Assembly: GCF_910591885.1 (NCBI RefSeq)
Contig: NW_025963556.1
Coordinates: forward strand, 1,550,001 to 1,614,000
DNA: 64,000 nt
DNA from: Bombus terrestris
Lineage: Eukaryota > Arthropoda > Insecta > Hymenoptera > Apidae
Direction: 5' to 3'
Positions 11,836-26,963 of this stretch are shown here, piece by piece (the stretch's first letter is position 1; each line of letters starts with the position of its first letter). The translations under genes and the position numbers were made by a program. The notes under the pieces are model-generated. The model was given only the letters and a program-made list of their open reading frames with translations. It did no database searches and was not told the origin of the DNA.

Positions 11836-12929
11836 TTCGTTTTAACGTACAACGTTATATAGAATTACGATATAACGCACAACGTTATGTCGTATTACGT
11901 TATAACTTATCATGTCATGTAGTATTACGTTATAACGTATGACGTTATGTAGTATTACGTTATTACGAATAACGTTATATTGTGTAACTTTATAACGTAT
12001 GACCTTATGTTGTATTACGTTATAACGTATAAAGACATGTAGTATTACGTTATAACGTATGACGTCATGTGGTATTACGTTATTACGAATATCGTAATAT
12101 TGTATTACTTTATGACGTATGACGTCATGTAGTATTACTATATGACGTATGACGTCATGTAGTATTACTATATGACGTATGACGTCATGTAGTATTAGGT
12201 TATAACGTATGAAGTTATGTATTATTACGATATAACGTATGACGTTAAGCAGTATTAGGTTATAACGTATGACGTTATGTAGTATTAGGTTATAACGTAT
12301 GGCGTTATGTAGTATTACGATATAACGTATGACGTTATGCAGTACTACGTTATAACGTATGACGTTATGTAGTGTTACGTTATAATGTATGACGTTATGT
12401 AGCATTACGGTATTTCGAACAACGTTGTATTGTGTTACTTTATAACGTATGACGTTATGTAGTGTTACGTTATAACGTATGACGCCGTGTAGTATTACGT
12501 TATAAGTATAACATTATGTAGTATCACGTTATAGCGTATGACGTCATGTAATATTGCTTTATGACGTATGACGTCATGTAGTATTTCCTTATAACGTATG
12601 ACGTTATGTAGTATTACGATATAACGTATGACGTCATGTAGTATTACTTTATGACGTATGACGTCATGTAGTATTACTTTATGACGTATGACGTCATGTA
12701 GTATTACTTTATGACGTATGACGTCATGTAGTATTTCGTTATAACGTATGACGTTATGCAGTATTACGATATAACGTATGACGTTATGCGGTATTAGGTT
12801 ATAACTTATGACGTTATGGAGTATTACGTTATAACGTATGACGTCATGTGGTATTACGTTATTACGAATAACGTTATATTATGTTACGTCATGTAGTATT
12901 ACTTTATGACGTATGACGTCATGTAGTAT
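11836..12929 (+). repeat. HOR unit H7, 1,094 bp, N-type end
   Basis: It has two CTATATG monomers, GGTATTTCGAACAACG near 12410 and a 29-bp monomer near 12495-12523. After the half-monomer (near 12887) a single type A monomer leads directly to the next start marker, so the second type A run and the terminal element are absent. Confidence 0.85.
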
Positions 12930-15149
12930 TTCGTTTTAACGTACAACGTTATATAGAATTACGATATAACGCACAACGTTATGTCGTATTACGTTATAAC
13001 TTATCATGTCATGTAGTATTACGTTATAACGTATGACGTTATGTAGTATTACGTTATTACGAATAACGTTATATTGTGTAACTTTATAACGTATGACCTT
13101 ATGTTGTATTACGTTATAACGTATAAAGACATGTAGTATTACGTTATAACGTATGACGTCATGTGGTATTACGTTATTACGAATATCGTAATATTGTATT
13201 ACTTTATGACGTATGACGTCATGTAGTATTACTATATGACGTATGACGTCATGTAGTATTACTATATGACGTATGACGTCATGTAGTATTACTATATGAC
13301 GTATGACGTCATGTAGTATTATTATATGACGTATGACGTCATGTAGTATTACTTTATGACGTATGACGTCATGTAGTATTACTTTATGACGTATGACGTC
13401 ATGTAGTATTACTTTATGACGTATGACGTCATGTAGTATTTCGTTATAACGTATGACGTTATGCAGTATTACGATATAACGTATGACGTTATGCGGTATT
13501 ACGTTATAACGTATGACGTCATGTGGTATTACGTTATTACGAATAACGTTATATTATGTTACGTCATGTAGTATTACTTTATGACGTATGACGTCATGTA
13601 GTATTACTATATGACGTATGACGTCATGTAGTATTACTATATGACGTATGACGTCATGTAGTATTACGATATAACGTATGACGTCATGTAGTATTACTTT
13701 ATGACGTATGACGTCATGTAGTATTACGATATAACGTATGACGTTATGCAGTACTACGTTACAACGTATGACGTTATGTAGTGTTACGTTATAACGTATG
13801 ACGTTATGTATTAGTACGATATAACGTATGACGTTATGCAGTATGAGGTTATAACGTATGACGTCATGTAGTTTTGGGTTATAACGTATGACGTCATGTA
13901 GTATTAGGTTATAACGTATGCCGTCATGTAGTATTACGTTATAACATATGACGTCATGTAGTAATACGATATAACGTACAACGTTATATAGAATTACGAT
14001 ATAACGCACAACGTTATGTCGTATTACGTTATAACGTATCATGTCATGTAGTATTACGTTATTACGAATAACGTTATATTGTGTTACCTTATAACGTGTG
14101 ACCTTTTGTTGTATTACGTTATAACGTATAAAGACATGTAGTATTACGTTGTAACGTATGACGTCATGTAGTATTACTTTATGACGTATGACGTCATGTA
14201 GTATTATGTTATAACATATGCCGTCATGTAGTATTACGTTATAACATATGACGTCATGTAATATTACGATATAACGTACAGCGTTATATAGAATTACGAT
14301 ATAACGCACAACGTTATGTCGCATTACGTTATACCGTATGACGTTATACTGTGTTACTTTATGACGTATGACGTCATGTAGTATTACTTTATGAGGTATG
14401 CCGTCATGTAGTATTACGTTATAACATATGACGTCATGTAGTAATACGATATAACGTACAACGTTATATAGAATTACGATATAACGCACAACGTTATGTC
14501 GTATTACGTTATAACGTATCATGTCATGTAGTATTACGTTATAACGAATGACGTTATGGAGTATTACGTTATAACGTATGACGCCATGTGGTATTACGTT
14601 ATTACGAATAACGTTATATTATGTTACTTTATGACATATGACGTCATGTAGTATTACTTTATGACGTATGACGTCATGTAGTATTACTTTATGACGTATG
14701 ACGTCATGTAGTATTACTTTATGACGTATGACGTCATGCAGTATTACTTTATGACGTATGACGTCATGTAGTATTTCGTTATAACGTATGACGTTATGCA
14801 GTATTACGATATAACGTATGACGTTATGCGGTATTAGGTTATAACTTATGACGTTATGGAGTATTACGTTATAACGTATGACGTCATGTGGTATTACGTT
14901 ATTACGAATAACGTTATATTATGTTACGTAATGTAGTATTACTTTATGACGTATGACGTCATGTAGTATTACTTTATGACGTATGACGTCATGTAGTATT
15001 ACTTTATGACGTATGACGTCATGTAGTATTACTTTATGACGTATGACGTCATGTAGTATTACTTTATGACGTATGACGTCATGTAGTATTACTTTATGAC
15101 GTATGACGTCATGTGGTATTACTTTATGACGTATGACGTCATGTAGTAT
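12930..15149 (+). repeat. HOR unit H8, 2,220 bp, carries a Q block
   Basis: A composite unit. A normal opening is followed by three CTATATG monomers, a TTATATG variant (near 13321), type A copies, a half-monomer near 13559, two more CTATATG monomers and then the 840-bp Q block (13801-14640). It has no 29-bp monomer, so its length is an exact multiple of 15. It ends in a type A run without a terminal B element. Confidence 0.85.
13801..14640 (+). repeat. Q block in H8, 840 bp
   Basis: Twenty-eight monomers of distinctive B-rich spelling, running from TTATGTATTAGTACG to GACATATG. Marks in order: ATGAGGTTATAAC, TTTTGGGTTATAAC, CCGTCATG, ACATATGACG, GTGTGACCTTTTG, CGTACAGCG, ATACCGTATG and GCCATGTGG. 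Two direct repeats of about 120-135 bp lie exactly 480 bp apart (from 13921 and from 14401). Private changes include GTCGCATTACG near 14322 and TTATACTGTG near 14345. Confidence 0.88.
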
Positions 15150-16633
15150 TTCGTTTTAACGTACAACGTTATATAGAATTACGATATAACGCACAACGTT
15201 ATGTCGTATTACGTTATAACTTATCATGTCATGTAGTATTACGTTATAACGTATGACGTTATGTAGTATTACGTTATTACGAATAACGTTATATTGTGTA
15301 ACTTTATAACGTATGACCTTATGTTGTATTACGTTATAACGTATAAAGACATGTAGTATTACGTTATAACGTATGACGTCATGTGGTATTACGTTATTAC
15401 GAATATCGTAATATTGTATTACTTTATGACGTATGACGTCATGTAGTATTACTATATGACGTATGACGTCATGTAGTATTACTATATGACGTATGACGTC
15501 ATGTAGTATTACTATATGACGTATGACGTCATGTAGTATTAGGTTATAACGTATGAAGTTATGTATTATTACGATATAACGTATGACGTTAAGCAGTATT
15601 ACGTTATAACGTATGACGTTATGTAGTATTAGGTTATAACGTATGGCGTTATGTAGTATTACGATATAACGTATGACGTTATGCAGTACTACGTTATAAC
15701 GTATGACGTTATGTAGTGTTACGTTATAATGTATGACGTTATGTAGCATTACGGTATTTCGAACAACGTTGCATTGTGTTACTTTATAACGTATGACGTT
15801 ATGTAGTGTTACGTTATAACGTATGACGCCGTGTAGTATTACGTTATAAGTATAACATTATGTAGTATCACGTTATAGCGTATGACGTCATGTAATATTG
15901 CTTTATGACGTATGACGTCATGTAGTATTTCCTTATAACGTATGACGTTATGTAGTATTACGATATAACGTATGACGTCATGTAGTATTACTTTATGACG
16001 TATGACGTCATGTAGTATTACTTTATGACGTATGACGTCATGTAGTATTACTTTATGACGTATGACGTCATGAAGTATTTCGTTATAACGTATGACGTTA
16101 TGCAGTATTACGATATAACGTATGACGTTATGCGGTATTAGGTTATAACTTATGACGTTATGGAGTATTACGTTATAACGTATGACGTCATGTGGTATTA
16201 CGTTATTACGAATAACGTTATATTATGTTACGTCATGTAGTATTACTTTATGACGTATGACGTCATGTAGTATTACTTTATGACGTATGACGTCATGTAG
16301 TATTACTTTATGACGTATGACGTCATGTAGTATTACTTTATGACGTATGACGTCATGTAGTATTACTTTATGACGTATGACGTCATGTAGTATTACTTTA
16401 TGACGTATGACGTCATGTAGTATTACTTTATGACGTATGACGTCATGTAGTATTACTTTATGACGTATGACGTCATGTAGTATTTCGTTATAACGTATGA
16501 CGTTATGCAGTATTACTTTATGACGTATGACGTCATGTAGTATTACTTTATGACGTATGACGTCATGTAGTATTACTTTATGACGTATGACGTCATGTAG
16601 TATTACTTTATGACGTATGACGTCATGTAGTAT
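15150..16633 (+). repeat. HOR unit H9, 1,484 bp, S-type end
   Basis: Same length and plan as H1, with three CTATATG monomers. A GCAGTATTACG spelling near 15595, where most units have GCAGTATTAGG, is shared with H11 3,389 bp downstream and marks the two as sister copies. GTTGCATTGTG near 15769 is private to this unit. Confidence 0.87.
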
Positions 16634-18538
16634 TTCGTTTTAACGTACAACGTTATATAGAATTACGATATAACGCACAACGTTATGTCGTATTACGTTA
16701 TAACTTATCATGTCATGTAGTATTACGTTATAACGTATGACGTTATGTAGTATTACGTTATTACGAATAACGTTATATTGTGTAACTTTATAACGTATGA
16801 CCTTATGTTGTATTACGTTATAACGTATAAAGACATGTAGTATTACGTTATAACGTATGACGTCATGTGGTATTACGTTATTACGAATATCGTAATATTG
16901 TATTACTTTATGACGTATGACGTCATGTAGTATTACTATATGACGTATGACGTCATGTAGTATTACGATATAACGTATGACGTCATGTAGTATTACTTTA
17001 TGACGTATGACGTCATGTAGTATTACGATATAACGTATGACGTTATGCAGTACTACGTTACAACGTATGACGTTATGTAGTGTTACGTTATAACGTATGA
17101 CGTTATGTATTAGTACGATATAACGTATGACGTTATGCAGTATGAGGTTATAACGTATGACGTCATGTAGTTTTGGGTTATAACGTATGACGTCATGTAG
17201 TATTAGGTTATAACGTATGCCGTCATGTAGTATTACGTTATAACATATGACGTCATGTAGTAATACGATATAACGTACAACGTTATATAGAATTACGATA
17301 TAACGCACAACGTTATGTCGTATTACGTTATAACGTATCATGTCATGTAGTATTACGTTATTACGAATAACGTTATATTGTGTTACCTTATAACGTGTGA
17401 CCTTTTGTTGTATTACGTTATAACGTATAAAGACATGTAGTATTACGTTGTAACGTATGACGTCATGTAGTATTACTTTATGACGTATGACGTCATGTAG
17501 TATTATGTTATAACATATGCCGTCATGTAGTATTACGTTATAACATATGACGTCATGTAATATTACGATATAACGTACAGCGTTATATAGAATTACGATA
17601 TAACGCACAACGTTATGTCGTATTACGTTATACCGTATGACGTTATATTGTGTTACTTTATGACGTATGACGTCATGTAGTATTACTTTATGAGGTATGC
17701 CGTCATGTAGTATTACGTTATAACATATGACGTCATGTAGTAATACGATATAACGTACAACGTTATATAGAATTACGATATAACGCACAACGTTATGTCG
17801 TATTACGTTATAACGTATCATGTCATGTAGTATTACGTTATAACGAATGACGTTATGGAGTATTACGTTATAACGTATGACGCCATGTGGTATTACGTTA
17901 TTACGAATAACGTTATATTATGTTACTTTATGACATATGACGTCATGTAGTATTACTTTATGACGTATGACGTCATGTAGTATTACTTTATGACGTATGA
18001 CGTCATGTAGTATTACTTTATGACGTATGACGTCATGCAGTATTACTTTATGACGTATGACGTCATGTAGTATTTCGTTATAACGTATGACGTTATGCAG
18101 TATTACGATATAACGTATGACGTTATGCGGTATTAGGTTATAACTTATGACGTTATGGAGTATTACGTTATAACGTATGACGTCATGTGGTATTACGTTA
18201 TTACGAATAACGTTATATTATGTTACGTAATGTAGTATTACTTTATGACGTATGACGTCATGTAGTATTACTTTATGACGTATGACGTCATGTAGTATTA
18301 CTTTATGACGTATGACGTCATGTAGTATTACTTTATGACGTATGACGTCATGTAGTATTACTTTATGACGTATGACGTCATGTAGTATTTCGTTATAACG
18401 TATGACGTTATGCAGTATTACAATATAACGTATGACGTTATGCAGTATTAGGTTATAACGTATGACGTCATGTAGTATTACTTTATGACGTATGACGTCA
18501 TGTAGTATTACTTTATGACGTATGACGTCATGTAGTAT
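16634..18538 (+). repeat. HOR unit H10, 1,905 bp, chimeric with a Q block, L-type end
   Basis: A standard opening is cut after one CTATATG monomer (near 16935) and joined directly to the approach to a Q block, removing the GGTATTTCG segment and the 29-bp monomer. The fused reverse frame is therefore unusually long. The AGGTATGCCG change near 17692 is shared with the Q block of H8. TTACAATATAACG near 18419 is private. Confidence 0.85.
17100..17939 (+). repeat. Q block in H10, 840 bp
   Basis: Same length and marker order as the Q block in H8. It shares the TTTATGAGGTATGCCG variant with that copy but has the common GTCGTATTACG and TTATATTGTG spellings, so the private changes in H8 arose after the two separated. 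Confidence 0.88.
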
Positions 18539-20022
18539 TTCGTTTTAACGTACAACGTTATATAGAATTACGATATAACGCACAACGTTATGTCGTATTA
18601 CGTTATAACTTATCATGTCATGTAGTATTACGTTATAACGTATGACGTTATGTAGTATTACGTTATTACGAATAACGTTATATTGTGTAACTTTATAACG
18701 TATGACCTTATGTTGTATTACGTTATAACGTATAAAGACATGTAGTATTACGTTATAACGTATGACGTCATGTGGTATTACGTTATTACGAATATCGTAA
18801 TATTGTATTACTTTATGACGTATGACGTCATGTAGTATTACTATATGACGTATGACGTCATGTAGTATTACTATATGACGTATGACGTCATGTAGTATTA
18901 CTATATGACGTATGACGTCATGTAGTATTAGGTTATAACGTATGAAGTTATGTATTATTACGATATAACGTATGACGTTAAGCAGTATTACGTTATAACG
19001 TATGACGTTATGTAGTATTAGGTTATAACGTATGGCGTTATGTAGTATTACGATATAACGTATGACGTTATGCAGTACTACGTTATAACGTATGACGTTA
19101 TGTAGTGTTACGTTATAATGTATGACGTTATGTAGCATTACGGTATTTCGAACAACGTTGTATTGTGTTACTTTATAACGTATGACGTTATGTAGTGTTA
19201 CGTTATAACGTATGACGCCGTGTAGTATTACGTTATAAGTATAACATTATGTAGTATCACGTTATAGCGTATGACGTCATGTAATATTGCTTTATGACGT
19301 ATGACGTCATGTAGTATTTCCTTATAACGTATGACGTTATGTAGTATTACGATATAACGTATGACGTCATGTAGTATTACTTTATGACGTATGACGTCAT
19401 GTAGTATTACTTTATGACGTATGACGTCATGTAGTATTACTTTATGACGTATGACGTCATGAAGTATTTCGTTATAACGTATGACGTTATGCAGTATTAC
19501 TATATAACGTATGACGTTATGCGGTATTAGGTTATAACTTATGACGTTATGGAGTATTACGTTATAACGTATGACGTCATGTGGTATTACGTTATTACGA
19601 ATAACGTTATATTATGTTACGTCATGTAGTATTACTTTATGACGTATGACGTCATGTAGTATTACTTTATGACGTATGACGTCATGTAGTATTACTTTAT
19701 GACGTATGACGTCATGTAGTATTACTTTATGACGTATGACGTCATGTAGTATTACTTTATGACGTATGACGTCATGTAGTATTACTTTATGACGTATGAC
19801 GTCATGTAGTATTACTTTATGACGTATGACGTCATGTAGTATTACTTTATGACGTATGACGTCATGTAGTATTTCGTTATAACGTATGACGTTATGCAGT
19901 ATTACTTTATGACGTATGACGTCATGTAGTATTACTTTATGACGTATGACGTCATGTAGTATTACTTTATGACGTATGACGTCATGTAGTATTACTTTAT
20001 GACGTATGACGTCATGTAGTAT
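18539..20022 (+). repeat. HOR unit H11, 1,484 bp, S-type end
   Basis: Near-copy of H9 at a shift of 3,389 bp, including the GCAGTATTACG variant near 18984 and three CTATATG monomers. TTACTATATAACG near 19498 (normally TTACGATATAACG) is private. Together with H9-H10 it defines a 3.4-kb super-unit of S plus Q-bearing units. Confidence 0.87.
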
Positions 20023-21236
20023 TTCGTTTTAACGTACAACGTTATATAGAATTACGATATAACGCACAACGTTATGTCGTATTACGTTATAACTTATCAT
20101 GTCATGTAGTATTACGTTATAACGTATGACGTTATGTAGTATTACGTTATTACGAATAACGTTATATTGTGTAACTTTATAACGTATGACCTTATGTTGT
20201 ATTACGTTATAACGTATAAAGACATGTAGTATTACGTTATAACGTATGACGTCATGTGGTATTACGTTATTACGAATATCGTAATATTGTATTACTTTAT
20301 GACGTATGACGTCATGTAGTATTACTATATGACGTATGACGTCATGTAGTATTACTATATGACGTATGACGTCATGTAGTATTACTATATGACGTATGAC
20401 GTCATGTAGTATTAGGTTATAACGTATGAAGTTATGTATTATTACGATATAACGTATGACGTTAAGCAGTATTAGGTTATAACGTATGACGTTATGTAGT
20501 ATTAGGTTATAACGTATGGCGTTATGTAGTATTACGATATAACGTATGACGTTATGCAGTACTACGTTATAACGTATGATGTTATGTAGTGTTACGTTAT
20601 AACGTATGACGCCGTGTAGTATTACGTTATAAGTATAACATTATGTAGTATCACGTTATAGCGTATGACGTCATGTAGTATTACGTTATTACGAATATCG
20701 TAATATTGTGTTACTTTATGACGTATGACGTCATGTAATATTGCTTTATGACGTATGACGTCATGTAGTATTTCCTTATAACGTATGACGTTATGTAGTA
20801 TTACTTTATGACGTATGACGTCATGTAGTATTACTTTATGACGTATGACGTCATGTAGTATTTCGTTATAACGTATGACGTTATGCAGTATTACGATATA
20901 ACGTATGACGTTATGCGGTATTAGGTTATAACTTATGACGTTATGGAGTATTACGTTATAACGTATGACGTCATGTGGTATTACGTTATTACGAATAACG
21001 TTATATTATGTTACGTAATGTAGTATTACTTTATGACGTATGACGTCATGTAGTATTACTTTATGACGTATGACGTCATGTAGTATTTCGTTATAACGTA
21101 TGACGTTATGCAGTATTACGATATAACGTATGACGTTATGCAGTATTAGGTTATAACGTATGACGTCATGTAGTATTACTTTATGACGTATGACGTCATG
21201 TAGTATTACTTTATGACGTATGACGTCATGTAGTAT
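20023..21236 (+). repeat. HOR unit H12, 1,214 bp, L-type end
   Basis: It has the H3 architecture: TGATGTTATG junction near 20577, GGTATTTCG segment absent, 29-bp monomer near 20621-20649 and the 60-bp post-29-mer insertion. Unlike H3 it has three CTATATG monomers, offset by shorter type A runs, giving the same total length. Confidence 0.85.
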
Positions 21237-22480
21237 TTCGTTTTAACGTACAACGTTATATAGAATTACGATATAACGCACAACGTTATGTCGTATTACG
21301 TTATAACTTATCATGTCATGTAGTATTACGTTATAACGTATGACGTTATGTAGTATTACGTTATTACGAATAACGTTATATTGTGTAACTTTATAACGTA
21401 TGACCTTATGTTGTATTACGTTATAACGTATAAAGACATGTAGTATTACGTTATAACGTATGACGTCATGTGGTATTACGTTATTACGAATATCGTAATA
21501 TTGTATTACTTTATGACGTATGACGTCATGTAGTATTACTATATGACGTATGACGTCATGTAGTATTACTATATGACGTATGACGTCATGTAGTATTACT
21601 ATATGACGTATGACGTCATGTAGTATTAGGTTATAACGTATGAAGTTATGTATTATTACGATATAACGTATGACGTTAAGCAGTATTAGGTTATAACGTA
21701 TGACGTTATGTAGTATTAGGTTATAACGTATGGCGTTATGTAGTATTACGATATAACGTATGACGTTATGCAGTACTACGTTATAACGTATGACGTTATG
21801 TAGTGTTACGTTATAATGTATGACGTTATGTAGCATTACGGTATTTCGAAAAACGTTGTATTGTGTTACTTTATAACGTATGACGTTATGTAGTGTTACG
21901 TTATAACGTATGACGCCGTGTAGTATTACGTTATAAGTATAACATTATGTAGTATCACGTTATAGCGTATGACGTCATGTAATATTGCTTTATGACGTAT
22001 GACGTTATGAAGTATTTCGTTATAACGTATGACGCTATGCAGTATTACGATATAACGTATGACGTTATGCGGTATTAGGTTATAACTTATGACGTTATGG
22101 AGTATTACGTTATAACGTATGACGTCATGTGGTATTACGTTATTACGAATAACGTTATATTATGTTACGTCATGTAGTATTACTTTATGACGTATGACGT
22201 CATGTAGTATTACTTTATGACGTATGACGTCATGTAGTATTACTTTATGGCGTATGACGTCATGTAGTATTACTTTATGACGTATGACGTCATGTAGTAT
22301 CACTTTATGACGTATGACGTCATGTAGTATTTCGTTATAACGTATGACGTTATGCAGTATTACTTTATGACGTATGACGTCATGTAGTATTACTTTATGA
22401 CGTATGACGTCATGTAGTATTACTTTATGACGTATGACGTCATGTAGTATTACTTTATGACGTATGACGTCATGTAGTAT
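21237..22480 (+). repeat. HOR unit H13, 1,244 bp, S-type end
   Basis: Three CTATATG monomers. Private markers shared with H16 at a shift of 4,483 bp are TTTCGAAAAACG (21843), GACGCTATGCAG (near 22031), TTTATGGCGTATG (near 22245) and TATCACTTTATG (near 22299). These show that the right half of H13 and of H16 are copies of one event. Confidence 0.87.
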
Positions 22481-23484
22481 TTCGTTTTAACGTACAACGT
22501 TATATAGAATTACGATATAACGCACAACGTTATGTCGTATTACGTTATAACTTATCATGTCATGTAGTATTACGTTATAACGTATGACGTTATGTAGTAT
22601 TACGTTATTACGAATAACGTTATAATGTGTAACTTTATAACGTATGACCTTATGTTGTATTACGTTATAACGTATAAAGACATGTAGTATTACGTTATAA
22701 CGTATGACGTCATGTGGTATTACGTTATTACGAATATCGTAATATTGTATTACTTTATGACGTATGACGTCATGTAGTATTACTATATGACGTATGACGT
22801 CATGTAGTATTACTATATGACGTATGACGTCATGTAGTATTAGGTTATAACGTATGAAGTTATGTATTATTACGATATAACGTATGACGTTAAGCAGTAT
22901 TAGGTTATAACGTATGACGTTATGTAGTATTAGGTTATAACGTATGGCGTTATGTAGTATTACGATATAACGTATGACGTTATGCAGTACTACGTTATAA
23001 CGTATGACGTTATGTAGTGTTACGTTATAATGTATGACGTTATGTAGCATTACGGTATTTCGAACAACGTTGTATTGTGTTACTTTATAACGTATGACGT
23101 TATGTAGTGTTACGTTATAACGTATGACGCCGTGTAGTATTACGTTATAAGTATAACATTATGTAGTATCACGTTATAGCGTATGACGTCATGTAATATT
23201 ACTTTATGACGTATGACGTCATGTAGTATTACTTTATGACGTATGACGTCATGTAGTATTACTTTATGACGTATGACGTCATGTAGTATTTCGTTATAAC
23301 GTATGACGTTATGCAGTATTACGATATAACGTATGACGTTATGCGGTATTAGGTTATAACTTATGACGTTATGGAGTATTACGTTATAACGTATGACGTC
23401 ATGTGGTATTACGTTATTACGAATAACGTTATATTATGTTACGTCATGTAGTATTACTTTATGACGTATGACGTCATGTAGTAT
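22481..23484 (+). repeat. HOR unit H14, 1,004 bp, N-type end
   Basis: First of four units (with H16, H17 and H19) sharing ATAATGTGTAAC (near 22622), where all others have ATATTGTGTAAC. Two CTATATG monomers. After the 29-bp monomer the usual ATATTGCTTT reads ATATTACTTT, shared with H17 and H19. Confidence 0.87.
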
Positions 23485-25749
23485 TTCGTTTTAACGTACA
23501 ACGTTATATAGAATTACGATATAACGCACAACGTTATGTCGTATTACGTTATAACTTATCATGTCATGTAGTATTACGTTATAACGTATGACGTTATGTA
23601 GTATTACGTTATTACGAATAACGTTATATTGTGTAACTTTATAACGTATGACCTTATGTTGTATTACGTTATAACGTATAAAGACATGTAGTATTACGTT
23701 ATAACGTATGACGTCATGTGGTATTACGTTATTACGAATATCGTAATATTGTATTACTTTATGACGTATGACGTCATGTAGTATTACTATATGACGTATG
23801 ACGTCATGTAGTATTACTATATGACGTATGACGTCATGTAGTATTACTATATGACGTATGACGTCATGTAGTATTATTATATGACGTATGACGTCATGTA
23901 GTATTACTTTATGACGTATGACGTCATGTAGTATTACTTTATGACGTATGACGTCATGTAGTATTACTTTATGACGTATGACGTCATGTAGTATTTCGTT
24001 ATAACGTATGACGTTATGCAGTATTACGATATAACGTATGACGTTATAACGTATGACGTCATGTGGTATTACGTTATTACGAATAACGTTATATTATGTT
24101 ACGTTATGTAGTATTACTTTATGACGTATGACGTCATGTAGTATTACGATATAACGTATGACGTCATGTAGTATTACTTTATGACGTATGACGTCATGTA
24201 GTATTACGATATAACGTATGACGTTATGCAGTACTACGTTATAACGTATGACGTTATGTAGTGTTACGTTATAACGTATGACGTTATGTATTAGTACGAT
24301 ATAACGTATGACGTTATGCAGTATGAGGTTATAACGTATGACGTCATGTAGTTTTGGGTTATAACGTATGACGTCATGTAGTATTAGGTTATAACGTATG
24401 CCGTCATGTAGTATTACGTTATAACATATGACGTCATGTAGTAATACGATATAACGTACAACGTTATATAGAATTACGATATAACGCACAACGTTATGTC
24501 GTATTACGTTATAACGTATCATGTCATGTAGTATTACGTTATTACGAATAACGTTATATTGTGTTACCTTATAACGTGTGACCTTTTGTTGTATTACGTT
24601 ATAACGTATAAAGACATGTAGTATTACGTTGTAACGTATGACGTCATGTAGTATTACTTTATGACGTATGACGTCATGTAGTATTATGTTATAACATATG
24701 CCGTCATGTAGTATTACGTTATAACATATGACGTCATGTAATATTACGATATAACGTACAGCGTTATATAGAATTACGATATAACGCACAACGTTATGTC
24801 GTATTACGTTATACCGTATGACGTTATATTGTGTTACTTTATGACGTATGACGTCATGTAGTATTACTTTATGACGTATGCCGTCATGTAGTATTACGTT
24901 ATAACATATGACGTCATGTAGTAATACGATATAACGTACAACGTTATATAGAATTACGATATAACGCACAACGTTATGTCGTATTACGTTATAACGTATC
25001 ATGTCATGTAGTATTACGTTATAACGAATGACGTTATGGAGTATTACGTTATAACGTATGACGCCATGTGGTATTACGTTATTACGAATAACGCTATATT
25101 ATGTTACTTTATGACATATGACGTCATGTAGTATTACTTTATGACGTATGACGTCATGTAGTATTACTTTATGACGTATGACGTCATGTAGTATTACTTT
25201 ATGACGTATGACGTCATGCAGTATTACTTTATGACGTATGACGTCATGTAGTATTTCGTTATAACGTATGACGTTATGCAGTATTACGATATAACGTATG
25301 ACGTTATGCGGTATTAGGTTATAACTTATGACGTTATGGAGTATTACGTTATAACGTATGACGTCATGTGGTATTACGTTATTACGAATAACGTTATATT
25401 ATGTTACGTAATGTAGTATTACTTTATGACGTATGACGTCATGTAGTATTACTTTATGACGTATGACGTCATGTAGTATTACTTTATGACGTATGACGTC
25501 ATGTAGTATTACTTTATGACGTATGACGTCATGTAGTATTACTTTATGACGTATGACGTCATGTAGTATTACTTTATGACGTATGACGTCATGTAGTATT
25601 TCGTTATAACGTATGACGTTATGCAGTATTACGATATAACGTATGACGTTATGCAGTATTAGGTTATAACGTATGACGTCATGTAGTATTACTTTATGAC
25701 GTATGACGTCATGTAGTATTACTTTATGACGTATGACGTCATGTAGTAT
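23485..25749 (+). repeat. HOR unit H15, 2,265 bp, carries a Q block, L-type end
   Basis: Same plan as H18 and H20 but 15 bp shorter: at about 24035-24060 the GCGGTATTACG half-monomer is missing. Three CTATATG monomers plus one TTATATG. It has no 29-bp monomer. GTTACGTTATG near 24100 is a half-monomer variant shared with H18 and H20. Confidence 0.87.
24281..25120 (+). repeat. Q block in H15, 840 bp
   Basis: Standard marker order. ACGCTATATTATG near 25091 distinguishes it from the otherwise near-identical Q blocks of H18 and H20. Confidence 0.88.
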
Positions 25750-26963
25750 TTCGTTTTAACGTACAACGTTATATAGAATTACGATATAACGCACAACGTT
25801 ATGTCGTATTACGTTATAACTTATCATGTCATGTAGTATTACGTTATAACGTATGACGTTATGTAGTATTACGTTATTACGAATAACGTTATAATGTGTA
25901 ACTTTATAACGTATGACCTTATGTTGTATTACGTTATAACGTATAAAGACATGTAGTATTACGTTATAACGTATGACGTCATGTGGTATTACGTTATTAC
26001 GAATATCGTAATATTGTATTACTTTATGACGTATGACGTCATGTAGTATTACTATATGACGTATGACGTCATGTAGTATTACTATATGACGTATGACGTC
26101 ATGTAGTATTAGGTTATAACGTATGAAGTTATGTATTATTACGATATAACGTATGACGTTAAGCAGTATTAGGTTATAACGTATGACGTTATGTAGTATT
26201 AGGTTATAACGTATGGCGTTATGTAGTATTACGATATAACGTATGACGTTATGCAGTACTACGTTATAACGTATGACGTTATGTAGTGTTACGTTATAAT
26301 GTATGACGTTATGTAGCATTACGGTATTTCGAAAAACGTTGTATTGTGTTACTTTATAACGTATGACGTTATGTAGTGTTACGTTATAACGTATGACGCC
26401 GTGTAGTATTACGTTATAAGTATAACATTATGTAGTATCACGTTATAGCGTATGACGTCATGTAATATTGCTTTATGACGTATGACGTTATGAAGTATTT
26501 CGTTATAACGTATGACGCTATGCAGTATTACGATATAACGTATGACGTTATGCGGTATTAGGTTATAACTTATGACGTTATGGAGTATTACGTTATAACG
26601 TATGACGTCATGTGGTATTACGTTATTACGAATAACGTTATATTATGTTACGTCATGTAGTATTACTTTATGACGTATGACGTCATGTAGTATTACTTTA
26701 TGACGTATGACGTCATGTAGTATTACTTTATGGCGTATGACGTCATGTAGTATTACTTTATGACGTATGACGTCATGTAGTATCACTTTATGACGTATGA
26801 CGTCATGTAGTATTTCGTTATAACGTATGACGTTATGCAGTATTACTTTATGACGTATGACGTCATGTAGTATTACTTTATGACGTATGACGTCATGTAG
26901 TATTACTTTATGACGTATGACGTCATGTAGTATTACTTTATGACGTATGACGTCATGTAGTAT
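25750..26963 (+). repeat. HOR unit H16, 1,214 bp, S-type end
   Basis: A mosaic. Its left half has the ATAATGTGTAAC change of H14, while its right half has the GAAAAACG, GACGCTATGC and TATCAC markers of H13. This pattern fits a crossover between an H13-like and an H14-like unit that generated the 4.5-kb duplication. Confidence 0.87.

Noticed and set aside
13868..13885. TTTTGGGTTATAAC as a telomere-like repeat.
   Set aside because: It occurs once per Q block, is not tandem, and is a G for C variant of the ordinary TTTTGCGTTATAAC monomer.
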